From positions 1 to 64,000 of IMG/VR virus record IMGVR_UViG_3300020213_000030: a stretch of DNA of 64,000 bases. One strand, written 5' to 3'. The position numbers and the translations under genes were made by a program. The notes beneath the pieces are model-generated. The model saw nothing but the letters and a program-made list of their open reading frames with translations, did no database searches and was not told the origin of the DNA. This document shows, one piece after another, positions 28,131 to 35,047 of the stretch. Source of the DNA: a virus. Every line of letters starts with the position of its first letter. Positions within the stretch are counted from its first letter, which is position 1.

Positions 28131-28376
28131 ATGCTCACCTACTACGGCGTTTATCGCATCATCAAAGGCGGTGGCCGCCGTCTAGTCGCTGGCAGTGTCA
28201 CATCGGACAAGGCAGCGGCCAAAAAAATGGCTGCTGACCGAAAGGACGGCGAAAGCCGGTCTCCGATCCATCGCAACGACGTCTACTACTCCCGAATGGG
28301 GCGGTATGTCGTTCATCCCCTTCCCTCCAAGCACGTTGATCGCCTCCAGAACCAGTTTAAGAAAGAAGCTGACTGA
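28131..28376 (+). CDS. Small basic protein
   Basis: 81 aa, ATG preceded by AAGGAG. Rich in Lys/Arg. The last base of its stop codon is the first base of the next start. A nucleic-acid-binding role is possible but unsupported by motif. Confidence 0.6.
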   Translation: MLTYYGVYRIIKGGGRRLVAGSVTSDKAAAKKMAADRKDGESRSPIHRNDVYYSRMGRYVVHPLPSKHVDRLQNQFKKEAD

Positions 28377-28726
28377 TGACCAATTACCGCCAATATGTCG
28401 CTTCGCGACCACTGACTGAAGCTCTATGGTGGTTCATCGAAAACGTGTCTGATGACACACCGGAGCGCACGGAGATTTTCTTCGACCTGCGGGAACGCTG
28501 CCGTGATTCTCCGTCGGAAAGCTCGCTTGCAAGAGCCCTGAAAAGCCTGATCTCGGACATCGAGGCCATGCAGCCCCATAACGACCCAAATAACTACTGG
28601 TTTGGCCCATTCAGCGAAAGTATGCCAACTGGCTCCTACGATGAAGAAACCAATATCAAGTGGCCCAACCTCGCGATCGATCTCGAGGAGGCCAAGATAG
28701 CCCTCAAGGAGTACGAAAATGACTGA
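28376..28726 (+). CDS. Unknown acidic protein
   Basis: 116 aa. It shares a base with the previous stop and overlaps the next gene by eight bases. Helical, acidic, with NNYWFGPFSESMPTGSYDEE in the middle. No domain recognised. Confidence 0.6.
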   Translation: MTNYRQYVASRPLTEALWWFIENVSDDTPERTEIFFDLRERCRDSPSESSLARALKSLISDIEAMQPHNDPNNYWFGPFSESMPTGSYDEETNIKWPNLAIDLEEAKIALKEYEND

Positions 28727-29081
28727 GGATACTTTTCTCCAGCCAAAGCTCCTTGAGGTTCCAAGGCCTCACTGGCACAAGCAGAATCCCTGGAAAGATA
28801 AGATCCTCTACGTGCCCCTCATAGAGCTCGCCGATTGTACGTTCAAGGTGGGCCAGGATAACACTTGGACAATGATCAAGGAAGTCGCCGACTGGGTCCA
28901 ATATGGTGTTATGCTGGACGCCTACATCCTCGACTCCGTAGTGCTTACCGGTGGCGTTCGCTACGGTCCGGAAGGCCGTCATTACCTGTCACCGGGTTTC
29001 TCCCTGCCTAAGCTCATCGAGCTCAAGGCGAAATACACACCCACAAAAAAGAAAAAACCAGATCCCCGTGAGGGGAGTTAG
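28719..29081 (+). CDS. Unknown protein with basic C-terminus
   Basis: 120 aa. Mixed alpha/beta with several Trp, ending in a Lys run (TPTKKKKPDPREGS). Coupled by overlap to the preceding gene; last of a four-gene string. Function unknown. Confidence 0.6.
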   Translation: MTEDTFLQPKLLEVPRPHWHKQNPWKDKILYVPLIELADCTFKVGQDNTWTMIKEVADWVQYGVMLDAYILDSVVLTGGVRYGPEGRHYLSPGFSLPKLIELKAKYTPTKKKKPDPREGS

Positions 29082-29258
29082 GCCAGGGTCATAGTCTCCC
29101 TGGTCCGTCGTGCAGCGGGCGGTCATGACGTCATGAAACAACACCCGCCGGTTGGGGAGGCAGTAACCTCCCTGCTATCGCCAACCATGGGGGAGAGGGA
29201 ATTATCTTTTCGCCCTCTCCCTCAAAATTTCCCCAACCCAGATCCAGGAGAACCTCCA
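29082..29258 (+). other. Non-coding stretch with stacked hairpins
   Basis: It holds a perfect 14-base palindrome TCATGACGTCATGA (29123-29136), a GGGAGG/CCTCCC hairpin (29155-29172) and a 9-bp GGGAGAGGG/CCCTCTCCC stem (29191-29221), the last just before the ribosome site of the next gene. No long T run follows, so these look like leader structure or a protein site rather than simple terminators. Confidence 0.6.
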
Positions 29259-29540
29259 GTGAGCCCACTCAACGACGCCCAGACGACCATGCTGAAGAGC
29301 TATGGCGCGGGCGACTACGCCTGGATCGCCGAGGACTTCTCCGAGGAGCACACCCTCGCCCTCGATGCCGTCGAGCGCCAAGGTGATACCTTGCTGCTGT
29401 TCCTCTTCCGAGAGCTTAGCGACAGGGAAGGCTGCCAAGACATGAATACGGCCATAACCCAGGTGCTGATCGCAATTGACGACCTCGAGGGCGTGCTGCA
29501 AGAGCTGGAGAAGGAGGAGGGATGCACCCAGTACTCCTGA
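29259..29540 (+). CDS. Unknown acidic protein upstream of RNAPII
   Basis: 93 aa. GTG at 29259 is chosen because AGGAG lies eight bases upstream; a longer frame from 29133 would read through the hairpins. Strongly acidic and helical (SEEHTLALDAVE...LEGVLQELEKEEG). No domain recognised. Confidence 0.55.
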   Translation: MSPLNDAQTTMLKSYGAGDYAWIAEDFSEEHTLALDAVERQGDTLLLFLFRELSDREGCQDMNTAITQVLIAIDDLEGVLQELEKEEGCTQYS

Positions 29541-29589
29541 CCATCTTCCACATCCTTGGGGCCATCCTGGTCCTTATCAAAGAACTGCA

Positions 29590-29616
29590 GTCGCCGAGAG
29601 ATCGGCGACTTTTTTC
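29590..29616 (+). terminator. Rho-independent terminator before RNAPII
   Basis: Perfect 8-bp stem GTCGCCGA/TCGGCGAC with a GAGA tetraloop and seven Ts. It separates the small early genes from the RNAPII small-subunit gene, which must then have its own promoter in 29617-29752 or depend on read-through. Confidence 0.93.
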
Positions 29617-29752
29617 CTATCTCCCACTGCCCGCAGATCCCTCGCCGCCACCGCAACCTCGATCAGTCCCGCGGATGAAGATCAGCGGACGACCAATCAA
29701 GCTCGTCTTCACCCCAATTACCTTATTGGGCACCCCAACGAAGGAGAAACCC

Positions 29753-30562
29753 ATGATCGAGTTCCAGATCGAAATTGAGAAGCTGTTTCACAAAAACCAG
29801 CTCTTCCCCAGAATTAAGGGTGAATTCGTTAACTGCGATGGCCTCGACTTTGAGGTACTGATGAAAAAATATGACATCGAGGTAAACTTCGGCTTCGATC
29901 TCCTGGTTCAGATGGTCCTTCATAAGCGAGCCACCTTGCCGGCCCTGGTTGGCTCCCTGCGCAAACACTTCGACGGTGACTGCCAGACAACCACCGACGA
30001 GCTCACCAAGGCAATAGGGGCCGATCTCGTCAACTGGTCACCCGTCACGAGGCAATTCATCGTCAAGTTTGGCATCTCGGACGACGTGCAGCAGGATCTG
30101 GATCGTTACCAATATCCTCTCCCGATGGTAGTTCCGCCCCTCCCGCTCACTGACAACAGGGACACCGGCTACTACACCAGCCAGAACTCGGTCATCCTTC
30201 GTCAGAATCACCACGACGACGACGTCTGTCTCGATCACCTGAACCAGGTGAACAAGATCAGGTTCCGGATCAACCGGGACGTGGCCAACACGATTGAAAA
30301 CCGCTGGCGTAACCTCGACAAGCCCAAGCCTGACGAGGAGATGGCTGAGTACCAGAAGCGGGTCAAGGCATTCGAGAAGTACGATCGCACCGCCCACGAT
30401 GTCATGGACCATCTGGGCATCGCCACCGAGGGAGAGTTCTACCTCACCCACAAGGTCGACAAGCGCGGCAGGACCTATTGCCAGGGCTACGTCGTCAACT
30501 ACCAGGGCACGGCCTGGAACAAGGCCGTGATACAATTCGCCAATGAAGAAGTGGCAAACTAG
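29753..30562 (+). CDS. RNA polymerase II subunit 1 (N4 gp15-like)
   Basis: 269 aa. ATG at 29753 with GGAG upstream. It corresponds to the N-terminal and early palm part of T7-type polymerase: YPLPMVVPPLPLTDNRDTGYY aligns with the T7 'MVVPP' region, then a helix with INRDVANTIE, and near residue 235 VDKRGRTYCQGYVVNYQG, equivalent to T7 DWRGRVY with catalytic Asp537. It stops soon after, where the T7 chain would run on. The missing palm and fingers are in the gene at 31226. It is compact, lacking much of the T7 N-terminal domain, as expected for N4 RNAPII, which needs helper proteins for promoter opening. Confidence 0.9.
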   Translation: MIEFQIEIEKLFHKNQLFPRIKGEFVNCDGLDFEVLMKKYDIEVNFGFDLLVQMVLHKRATLPALVGSLRKHFDGDCQTTTDELTKAIGADLVNWSPVTRQFIVKFGISDDVQQDLDRYQYPLPMVVPPLPLTDNRDTGYYTSQNSVILRQNHHDDDVCLDHLNQVNKIRFRINRDVANTIENRWRNLDKPKPDEEMAEYQKRVKAFEKYDRTAHDVMDHLGIATEGEFYLTHKVDKRGRTYCQGYVVNYQGTAWNKAVIQFANEEVAN

Positions 30563-30582
30563 TTAATGCCGAGAGGAACAAC

Positions 30583-30696
30583 GTGAACGGAAATTACGAA
30601 CCCAGCAATTGCCGGTGGGCCACTCGAAAAGAGCAGGCCAACAATCGCCGTCCCCAACAATCCCACAAATTCGCCAACCAGGATATGACCCAATGA
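30583..30696 (+). pseudogene. HNH homing-endonuclease remnant between the RNAPII subunit genes
   Basis: 37 codons from a GTG at 30583. The frame is open back to ~30547, into the end of the RNAPII gene. NGNYEPSNCRWATRKEQ, followed by ANNRR, is the characteristic C-terminal block of phage/intron HNH endonucleases; the catalytic HNH core upstream is absent. Its stop overlaps the next start (ATGA). It lies right at the junction where the polymerase gene is split, suggesting a past homing insertion. Whether it is still translated is unclear. Confidence 0.75.
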
Positions 30697-30902
30697 CCAA
30701 ACTACTAGGTTACCAGCTCACCAACCTCAAGGGGGAAAACATCCAGGGAAAAAACGAAGATCCGACAAATATGGCCTCGTTCGAGATCATGGCTCCAGTC
30801 TTCGCTTCTTATGTCATGCGTCTAATGGCAAGCCGAAAATTCCTGCTGATGCCGATCTACGAGGGCGACATCGAAGATCCCAAAATCATCGAGGGCATCT
30901 GA
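30693..30902 (+). CDS. Small unknown protein between the RNAPII subunits
   Basis: 69 aa from ATG at 30693, overlapping the HNH remnant stop. A helix-rich middle (FEIMAPVFASYVMRLMASRKF) and an acidic end. No domain recognised. Confidence 0.5.
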   Translation: MTKLLGYQLTNLKGENIQGKNEDPTNMASFEIMAPVFASYVMRLMASRKFLLMPIYEGDIEDPKIIEGI

Positions 30903-30974
30903 AAGAAAATTCTCTGGCCATCTCCTAGATAATCACCTACGATTATCTCGTCTCAAATTACGGAGATAACGTGC

Positions 30975-31064
30975 ATGAAGTCCTGGTTCGCCTTTGATTC
31001 GTCCGCCATCACCACCTCCACCTGTCGAAAACGGATCAGACTTCCTCCTTCAGCCATTCCCTAG
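30975..31064 (+). CDS. Possible tiny peptide gene
   Basis: 29 aa (MKSWFAFDSSAITTSTCRKR...). ATG at 30975 with GGAG nine bases upstream, inside a variant of the palindromic element (AATTACGGAGATAAC). It lies in an otherwise gene-free 323-base stretch (30903-31225) that also has GATAATC at 30928, GATTATC at 30941 and a terminator. Support is only the ribosome site. Confidence 0.3.
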   Translation: MKSWFAFDSSAITTSTCRKRIRLPPSAIP

Positions 31065-31099
31065 AGGCTGCTGACCTCACGTAGGCCAAACCCATCTCG

Positions 31100-31130
31100 A
31101 AGAGCTCCTCTACAAAGAGGAGCTCTTTTC
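31100..31130 (+). terminator. Rho-independent terminator between the RNAPII subunit genes
   Basis: 12-bp perfect stem (AAGAGCTCCTCT/AGAGGAGCTCTT, ACAA loop) continuing into TTTTC. It implies that the two polymerase subunits are not simply co-transcribed, or that subunit 2 relies on partial read-through. Confidence 0.85.
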
Positions 31131-31225
31131 ACATTTGGAGTATGACCATGGTTGACCTGGGCATGGAACTCTCTTGAGCTCTTCTCTACATCTACTGAAC
31201 CTCACCCAACCACTGGAGCTACCAC

Positions 31226-32431
31226 ATGACCTTCCAGACTTTCTCGGGCAAGGAATATCTCAAAATCGACATCGCCAGCTCCTTCGGTCTCGACAAGCTG
31301 ACCTGGGATGCTCGTATCGCCTGGTTCAACACTAACGAGCAGAAATTGCCCGAACTGTTGAAACAGGCTGATGAACCAGCTCTTTTCTATGCTGGTATCC
31401 AAGCCTGGGAAAAAACCAAGGCCAACAAGCCTTCGGGCTATCCGATCTCGCTCGATGCTACCTGCTCGGGGATCCAGATCCTCGCAGCACTGGCCGGCGA
31501 TCGCAAGGCAGCCCAGATCTGCAACGTCGTCGACACCGGCAAGCGTGAAGACGCCTACGTGTCCATTTACCAGGACATGGTCGCCAAGTTGGGCGAGACG
31601 TCCAGAATCGACCGCAAGCTCACCAAACAGGCGATCATGACGTCGTTCTACAGCTCGACTGCGGTGCCCAAGCGGGTCTTCGGTGATGGCGAACTGCTCG
31701 CTATCTTCTATGACACCCTCAAGGCCAACGCTCCGGGTGCCTGGGAAATAAACGAGACCATGCTGGCGATCTGGGATCCCACGACTCTCGAGAACACCTG
31801 GATCCTTCCCGACAACTTCCATGTCAAGGTCAAGGTCATGGGCCAGGTCACTGAAACAGTTCATTTCTTCAACGAGCCGTTCGACGTGCAATACTACCAG
31901 AACATGCCCATCAAGGGTGGTCGATCGCTGGGTGCCAACATGGTTCACTCGATCGACGGCATGGTGGTGCGTGAGATGCAGCGCCGCTGCAACTATGACC
32001 CGATCAAGATCGCCGAGCTCAAGCGTCTGCTCGCTGTCGGCGCCGGTGGGCACAGCACCCGCCGGGATGAGGACAAACTGGTAACGTGCCTCTGGGCACA
32101 CTATCTCGACTCGGGATTTCTCTCGGCCCGGATCCTGAGTTACCTCGACATAGACAACCTTGGTCTGGTCGATGCGAAGGTGATCCAGGGATTGCTCAAC
32201 AGCCTGCCGGAAAAACCCTTCGAGATGATCTCGATTCACGACTGCTTCCGTTGCCTGCCCAACTATGGCAACGACATTCGCCGGCAGTACAATCTGCTGC
32301 TGGCCACCATCGCGGAGTCGGAGCTGTTCAGCTACGTTGTCTCCCAGATCTGCCACCGGTACATTCAGGCCGGAAAACTCGACCCCAAGCTGGGCCGGGA
32401 CATTCGCGAAGCGAATTACGCTCTTTCCTAA
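31226..32431 (+). CDS. RNA polymerase II subunit 2 (N4 gp16-like)
   Basis: 401 aa. ATG at 31226 with GGAG upstream. It carries the rest of the T7-type catalytic core: SLDATCSGIQILAALAGD (~75-92; T7 DGSCSGIQ), RKLTKQAIMTSFY (~130-142), matching T7 R627, K631 and Y639, NMVHSIDGMVVRE, and ISIHDCFRCLP (~340) with the second catalytic Asp (T7 D812). Together with the 269-aa subunit this makes a complete polymerase active site across two chains, as in N4 RNAPII, which transcribes middle genes. It has its own ribosome site and is followed by a strong terminator. Confidence 0.93.
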   Translation: MTFQTFSGKEYLKIDIASSFGLDKLTWDARIAWFNTNEQKLPELLKQADEPALFYAGIQAWEKTKANKPSGYPISLDATCSGIQILAALAGDRKAAQICNVVDTGKREDAYVSIYQDMVAKLGETSRIDRKLTKQAIMTSFYSSTAVPKRVFGDGELLAIFYDTLKANAPGAWEINETMLAIWDPTTLENTWILPDNFHVKVKVMGQVTETVHFFNEPFDVQYYQNMPIKGGRSLGANMVHSIDGMVVREMQRRCNYDPIKIAELKRLLAVGAGGHSTRRDEDKLVTCLWAHYLDSGFLSARILSYLDIDNLGLVDAKVIQGLLNSLPEKPFEMISIHDCFRCLPNYGNDIRRQYNLLLATIAESELFSYVVSQICHRYIQAGKLDPKLGRDIREANYALS

Positions 32432-32454
32432 TAATTGAAAATAGATTACCCTTA

Positions 32455-32492
32455 AAACCCATCCCACCATATTGGTGGGGTGGGTTTCTTTT
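32455..32492 (+). terminator. Strong rho-independent terminator after RNAPII
   Basis: 14-bp stem (AAACCCATCCCACC with GGTGGGGTGGGTTT, one G-T pair, ATATT loop) followed by CTTTTTTC. It separates RNAPII from the tail genes. Confidence 0.93.
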
Positions 32493-32506
32493 TTCAGGAT
32501 AATCCA

Positions 32507-32821
32507 GTGATCACCAGCTCCAACCTACTGGAGGCGTTCCGCGGTAGGGACATCCAGATCGCCTTCACCTACACGCCTCCAAGCGGTGAATCCCGGGCCA
32601 CGCTGACACTCACCGCGGCTCTGGAAGGTGATAACCTCGAAACTTCGGTTCCTGTCAGCACGCTGACTTTTAACACCTCGACCGGGGCGGTGCTCGCAAC
32701 CTGGAGCGAGATAACCACATCCCCTCTGCTCAGTAAACGGACCTATGAGGCCCGGTTTACCCGTACCGACGCCGCTGGCAACTCCCGGGTGTTTTACATC
32801 CGACCTGTAAAGATGCGCTGA
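32507..32821 (+). CDS. Small tail-region protein
   Basis: 104 aa. GTG at 32507 with AGGA upstream, within CAGGATAATCCA (a half copy of the dispersed motif). Beta-rich, Thr-rich sequence (DIQIAFTYTPPSGESRATLTLTAALEG...) resembling an Ig-like or fibre accessory domain. Its last base overlaps the next start, so it is coupled to the fibre gene. The role is inferred from context. Confidence 0.6.
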   Translation: MITSSNLLEAFRGRDIQIAFTYTPPSGESRATLTLTAALEGDNLETSVPVSTLTFNTSTGAVLATWSEITTSPLLSKRTYEARFTRTDAAGNSRVFYIRPVKMR

Positions 32822-34608
32822 TGGCTGTCGAAACGGTCATCGAGACCGTCATTACGGCTGAAATCGTCCTTGAAGCCGGCTCGGCGGAGACAGTCGTTGA
32901 ACCAGTGGTTCAAGGCGAGATCACAGTCGAAGCCGGTGGTGACGAGACTGTTGTCGAGACTGTCACCCAGACCGAGCTCGTCACTCAAAATGTGACGGAG
33001 ATGGTCATTGAGACCATCGCTCTGCCCGAATTGATAACCGAGAACCTGGGTCCACCCGGGCTAACCGGCCCAGTTAGCGAGTTGACGCAACAGGTCATTG
33101 AGCGATTTGACCAGGTACAGGGCGTCTTGTTCGGCGGCCAGGGGGGTTCTCTGTCGGCGATCGTTGCCGCGATTGACACACGTCTCAAAAATCTCGCCGT
33201 GTCTCTCGCCGGCGATCAAACCGTGGGCCACACCATCCGCACTGAATTGCGGGCAGATATTGAGACCAATCACGCGCTTTTCATCACACAGACCGACGTC
33301 TTCGTTACGGATCTGGAAGCCCTCTCGACCACAACGACGCTGCATGCGGTAGAAATCGGTAACAACGCTGCCGCAATCATCCAAGAGGCTACCACCAGGG
33401 CCACTAGTGATACTGCCAGCGCGACCCTGATCAGCGAAGTAGCCGTACAGGCCGGCGAGGCAACCGCGTCCGGCCTTTGGAAGCTCGAAGCCATTGCTGC
33501 CCCAATTGGCGTGACCGTGCGTCTGGCCGCACTCGCACGAGTGAACAACGCTGGTGTTTACGTCCAGTCTGGGCTCTTGATCGACATCATCCCGATCGGT
33601 GGAGGTCTGTACAAAAGCCGCATCGCAATGCTGGCCGACCAGATCGTCCTCACCAACGGCACGGAAGTCAACATACCCTTCGTTTATGAAGGTGGTGTCC
33701 TTTATCTTGATACCGCGGTAATCCGCAACCTCTCAGGCAACCAGATCCTGGCAGACACGATTGAAGCCAGGCATCTCTCCATCGGGTCGCGAATGATCTC
33801 ACTCATAAGCATCGTGTTTGAGCACAATGACCCGATCCTTAATCGAGTTAGTTGGACCGCCGGCAGCGTACGTTACACAAACGATGCCGGCGTAGTAACC
33901 GCCAGCACAATCACGGCGAGCGAGACCGCAACCTGGACAACCGGCGTTATATATATCTACTGGATCAAGGACGCCACTTCGTTTGGAAACACAACCGATG
34001 TCACGACGGCCTACGGCGAAGATCGTGTAGTAATCGCAACCTATGCTGGTAACCGTAACTTTATACTTAACTACGGCCGGACGATTATCGACGGATTTGG
34101 TATCAAGACCGGCACGGTCACCGCCGACAAGATTAACGTCGTAAATCTTGAAGCCATCAGTGCCACCCTAGGCAACGTGATTGTCACCGGCTCTCTAATA
34201 GTTGACGGCACGATCATCACCGGTAAGCTTGACGATAACGCAGTCTCGATCGTCGGCTTCTGGACTGGCAGCAACACAGCTGTGACAGGCGATCTCAGTT
34301 ATACCGAAGTGGTCAGTGGAGCGATCACAACCGACTCCGGAGATCTGCTGATCACCGTTGGTGGGACAATGTCCAAAGGTGGCGATTCTGTCACGTCAGT
34401 TTCTACTCGAATCAAAGTCGATGGCACCGTCATCGGCACTTACGTGACAAATGCGAGCCCACAGAATGGTAGCATGGCAGCGGCCCGAAGGGTGGCTGGA
34501 GGTACCGGGTCGCGCACCATCTCGGTTGAGGTTGGTAACTGTAATTCGACTGCCAATGTGCCAACTGCGACGAATGTGACCTTGCGCGTGGAGAATCTCA
34601 AGAAATGA
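32821..34608 (+). CDS. Tail fibre protein
   Basis: 595 aa. Residues 1-85 are an acidic repeat of ETV/ITE-type units ending in a short collagen-like GPPGLTGP. A helical coiled-coil shaft (~90-220) follows. From ~290 there is a beta-rich part with DTIEARHLSIGSRM, VRYTNDAGVV, YIYWIKDATSF and GIKTGTVTADKINVVNLEAIS, a pattern typical of C-terminal regions of phage tail-tip and fibre proteins. The C-terminal ~100 residues form a Ser/Thr-rich beta domain, possibly receptor-binding. It is encoded with a chaperone-like gene and a tailspike. Confidence 0.75.
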   Translation: MAVETVIETVITAEIVLEAGSAETVVEPVVQGEITVEAGGDETVVETVTQTELVTQNVTEMVIETIALPELITENLGPPGLTGPVSELTQQVIERFDQVQGVLFGGQGGSLSAIVAAIDTRLKNLAVSLAGDQTVGHTIRTELRADIETNHALFITQTDVFVTDLEALSTTTTLHAVEIGNNAAAIIQEATTRATSDTASATLISEVAVQAGEATASGLWKLEAIAAPIGVTVRLAALARVNNAGVYVQSGLLIDIIPIGGGLYKSRIAMLADQIVLTNGTEVNIPFVYEGGVLYLDTAVIRNLSGNQILADTIEARHLSIGSRMISLISIVFEHNDPILNRVSWTAGSVRYTNDAGVVTASTITASETATWTTGVIYIYWIKDATSFGNTTDVTTAYGEDRVVIATYAGNRNFILNYGRTIIDGFGIKTGTVTADKINVVNLEAISATLGNVIVTGSLIVDGTIITGKLDDNAVSIVGFWTGSNTAVTGDLSYTEVVSGAITTDSGDLLITVGGTMSKGGDSVTSVSTRIKVDGTVIGTYVTNASPQNGSMAAARRVAGGTGSRTISVEVGNCNSTANVPTATNVTLRVENLKK

Positions 34609-35036
34609 GTAACTCCTACTCTGTGTTCTTCACTCGTTATCGTGTCGCCGACGGACGGCCGATGGTACTCGGTCAAGTGTCTCGATCAGATCTCGACAAG
34701 CAGCCATTGCGCCCGGGTGAAGCGATCATCATGGGATCATTTAAAGCCGAGGACTGGATCATCGTCGACGGTGTGCCAGTACCGCGTACCGAACCACTCA
34801 ATTTTGTGACGGTCGCCCAGGTCAAGGACGAGGCAAGCCGACGTATCCGCGAGATCATCCAGCCCTGGAAGATCGAGCGCGTAATGAGTGGGGGCAAGGC
34901 TATTTCCAATGAGGACAAGGCGGCGGCGCAAGCGATCCGCGATCGCTGCACCGTGCTCGAGGTGATGGCCCCAATCCCCACCGATTTTTGTAACGACAAA
35001 TACTGGGTCAATTCCGACCCATTTCTCTCGTATTGA
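34605..35036 (+). CDS. Tail fibre-associated/chaperone-like protein
   Basis: 143 aa; its ATG overlaps the fibre stop (ATGA). The C-terminal half, ASRRIREIIQPWKIERVMSGG, then AQAIRDRCTVLEVMAPIPTDF, is the recurrent pattern of small proteins encoded between phage tail fibre genes. Likely an assembly factor or small fibre component. Confidence 0.6.
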   Translation: MSNSYSVFFTRYRVADGRPMVLGQVSRSDLDKQPLRPGEAIIMGSFKAEDWIIVDGVPVPRTEPLNFVTVAQVKDEASRRIREIIQPWKIERVMSGGKAISNEDKAAAQAIRDRCTVLEVMAPIPTDFCNDKYWVNSDPFLSY

Positions 35037-35047
35037 TGTAGGTATAA

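Noticed and set aside
30547-31225. Group I intron interrupting one RNA polymerase gene
   Set aside because: The downstream half has its own ribosome site and ATG, a terminator lies between the halves, and N4 naturally has two polymerase chains. No intron core was recognised, so two separate subunits are the simpler reading.
31202-32470. 422-aa minus-strand frame opposite the RNAPII subunit 2 gene
   Set aside because: It mirrors a gene with clear polymerase motifs. Long antisense frames are common in GC-rich codon contexts and this one shows no family motif.
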